From contig USJM01000083.1 in assembly GCA_900555005.1 (NCBI GenBank), positions 1-7,612 of the forward strand: 7,612 nt of DNA. Direction: 5' to 3'. The notes under the pieces are model-generated. The model worked only from the letters and a program-made list of their open reading frames with translations, had not been told where the DNA came from and ran no database searches. The stretch is from an uncultured Lachnospiraceae bacterium. GTDB taxonomy: Bacteria; Bacillota_A; Clostridia; Lachnospirales; Lachnospiraceae. Positions 6,592 to 7,612 of the stretch are shown in pieces; position 1 is the first letter of the stretch; each line of letters opens with the position of its first letter. Position numbers and translations under genes: made by a program.

Positions 6592-6695
6592 AAAATCCGC
6601 AGCCGATATCCATGTGAACCTCACTGCCTGAGCCGTTGTTCAGATAGAGTCTGCACCGTCTTTTTATCAATCATACAAGAAGTCTTGGAAGGAGG

Positions 6696-6758
6696 ATGGA
6701 CCGTATTTCCACCTGGGATCGGCAGAGATCAGGAAGGGATAAAGTCCTGTCAGAATGA
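6696..6758 (+). CDS. Possible 20-codon leader ORF overlapping the AAA+ start
   Basis: An ATG at 6696 opens 20 codons (MDRISTWDRQR...) ending in TGA at 6756-6758. That stop overlaps the ATG of the AAA+ gene as ATGA. The strongest ribosome site of the intergenic region, AAGGAGG at 6689-6695, abuts this ATG with no spacing, which is poor for initiation; an ATT at 6705 in the same frame would have ideal spacing. The AAA+ ATG has only a GGAAGGG about 16 nt away, so its translation may depend on ribosomes terminating here. No known family is recognised and it may be chance. Confidence 0.25.
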   Translation: MDRISTWDRQRSGRDKVLSE

Positions 6759-7612
6759 ATATTCAGAGAGCAAAACAGGAAATCAAGGACACAATCGAAG
6801 CATACCTTGAGAAAGATGAGTATGGAGCTTACCGGATTCCGGAGATCCGGCAGCGTCCGGTGCTCCTGATGGGGCCTCCGGGTGTCGGCAAGACACAGAT
6901 CATGGAGCAGATCGCATCCGAGTGCGATATCGGTCTGGTGGCTTACACGATTACGCATCACACCCGCCAGAGTGCCATCGGTCTTCCCTTCATCGAGAAG
7001 AAAACCTACGGCGGAAATGAAGTATCCGTCACCCAGTATACGATGAGCGAGATCATTGCCTCCGTGTACGACCGCATGGAAGTTTCCGGAAAATCAGAGG
7101 GGATTCTGTTCATCGATGAAATCAACTGCGTATCCGAGACACTTGCCCCGACGATGCTGCAGTTTCTCCAGTGCAAGACCTTCGGGAACCAGAAGGTGCC
7201 GAAGGGCTGGATCATCGTCGCCGCCGGGAATCCGCCGGAATACAACAAGTCTGTCCGCGATTTCGATGTTGTGACGCTGGACCGTGTGAAGGTGATCGAT
7301 GTGGAAGCCGATTACCCGGTCTGGAGGAAGTACGCGGACCACGTCGGCATTCACGGAGCGGTCATCTCCTACCTGAATATTCACAGAGACAACTTCTACC
7401 GCTGTGAGACAACCGTGGACGGCATGCGTTTCGTCACGGCGCGCGGGTGGGAAGATCTTTCCGAGATGCTTTATGCCTACGAACGGATGGGAAAAACGAT
7501 GGATGAGGACGTTGTCGGGCAGTATCTCCAGTACCCGTCGATCGCAAAGGATTTTGCAAATTATCTGGAGCTTTACCGAAAGTATCAGAAGGAGTATGGA
7601 CTGGAGCGGACG
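6755..7612 (+). CDS. MoxR-like AAA+ ATPase, 3' end beyond the window
   Basis: The first 286 codons are present and open to the window edge. Walker A is GPPGVGKT (residues 40-47), Walker B is ILFIDE (117-122) and a sensor-1 type AAGNPPEYN is at 156-164. R168 or R177 could act as an arginine finger. These features and the VWA partner upstream place it among MoxR-type AAA+ ATPases, hexameric remodellers that work with VWA proteins to mature or insert metal cofactors or to change partner conformation. The ATG at 6755 is the only start, because an in-frame TAA lies at 6740-6742; MNIQRAKQEI is a natural N-terminus with the P-loop 40 residues in. The local ribosome site is weak and distant (see the leader ORF). 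Its target is not known from the sequence. Confidence 0.88.
   Translation, partial: MNIQRAKQEIKDTIEAYLEKDEYGAYRIPEIRQRPVLLMGPPGVGKTQIMEQIASECDIGLVAYTITHHTRQSAIGLPFIEKKTYGGNEVSVTQYTMSEIIASVYDRMEVSGKSEGILFIDEINCVSETLAPTMLQFLQCKTFGNQKVPKGWIIVAAGNPPEYNKSVRDFDVVTLDRVKVIDVEADYPVWRKYADHVGIHGAVISYLNIHRDNFYRCETTVDGMRFVTARGWEDLSEMLYAYERMGKTMDEDVVGQYLQYPSIAKDFANYLELYRKYQKEYGLERT

Noticed and set aside
5830..6624. Minus-strand ORF of over 260 codons opposite the VWA domain
   Set aside because: The plus strand encodes a complete metal site there, so this is a shadow of biased codon use.
1..7612. CRISPR array, tRNA, rRNA, insertion sequence or attachment site
   Set aside because: I saw no spaced repeat series, cloverleaf, transposase motif or terminal inverted repeats; the junction near 2610 has no mobile-element hallmarks.

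Overview
The window reads as two unrelated bacterial genomes joined near position 2610. The left part (1 to about 2610) looks like Bacteroidota, most like a Prevotella-type gut or rumen bacterium. Its gene starts lack Shine-Dalgarno sites, it carries a clean Bacteroidota promoter (TTTG, 19 bp, TATCTTTG), and its proteins are typical of that phylum. The right part (about 2615 to 7612) looks like Bacillota, probably a Lachnospirales/Clostridia member. It has strong AGGAGG-type ribosome binding sites, extended -10 promoters (TGnTATAAT), and proteins such as a CarD regulator, TrmO and a MoxR/VWA pair. The taxonomy is judged by eye, not by a search.

Left part, all on the minus strand. A 9-bp tandem repeat (11-46) lies downstream of an AUR1-like PAP2-superfamily membrane protein. 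That gene overlaps the stop of an upstream NAD(P)-dependent epimerase/dehydrogenase, and the two form an operon transcribed from a promoter at 2157-2187. Next comes a perfect 18-bp stem-loop (2211-2255), the likely terminator of the following gene. That gene has only its 3' end here, and it encodes the PhoU-like C-terminal domain of a Na/phosphate cotransporter-type protein.

At about 2590-2625 the PhoU-like segment is fused in frame to the N-terminal part of a CarD-family transcription regulator. The result is an uninterrupted ORF of about 225 codons with unrelated halves. Each half is a broken gene, and the phylum signals change at the same point. The simplest reading is a metagenome assembly chimera, with a genuine recombination or fusion as the less likely alternative.

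Right part, on the plus strand and divergent from carD. It holds trmO (tRNA t6A37 methyltransferase), a cytosolic leucine-rich-repeat protein with a low-complexity insert, a protein combining an HExxH metallopeptidase-like domain with a VWA domain, and the first 286 codons of a MoxR-like AAA+ ATPase that runs off the window. The last three genes look like a functional module: the AAA+ ATPase and VWA partner form a chaperone or remodelling pair, and the LRR protein may be a target-recognition or scaffold component. Their biological role is not established from this sequence. The module is the most interesting genuine biology here, and the chimeric junction is the main caution.
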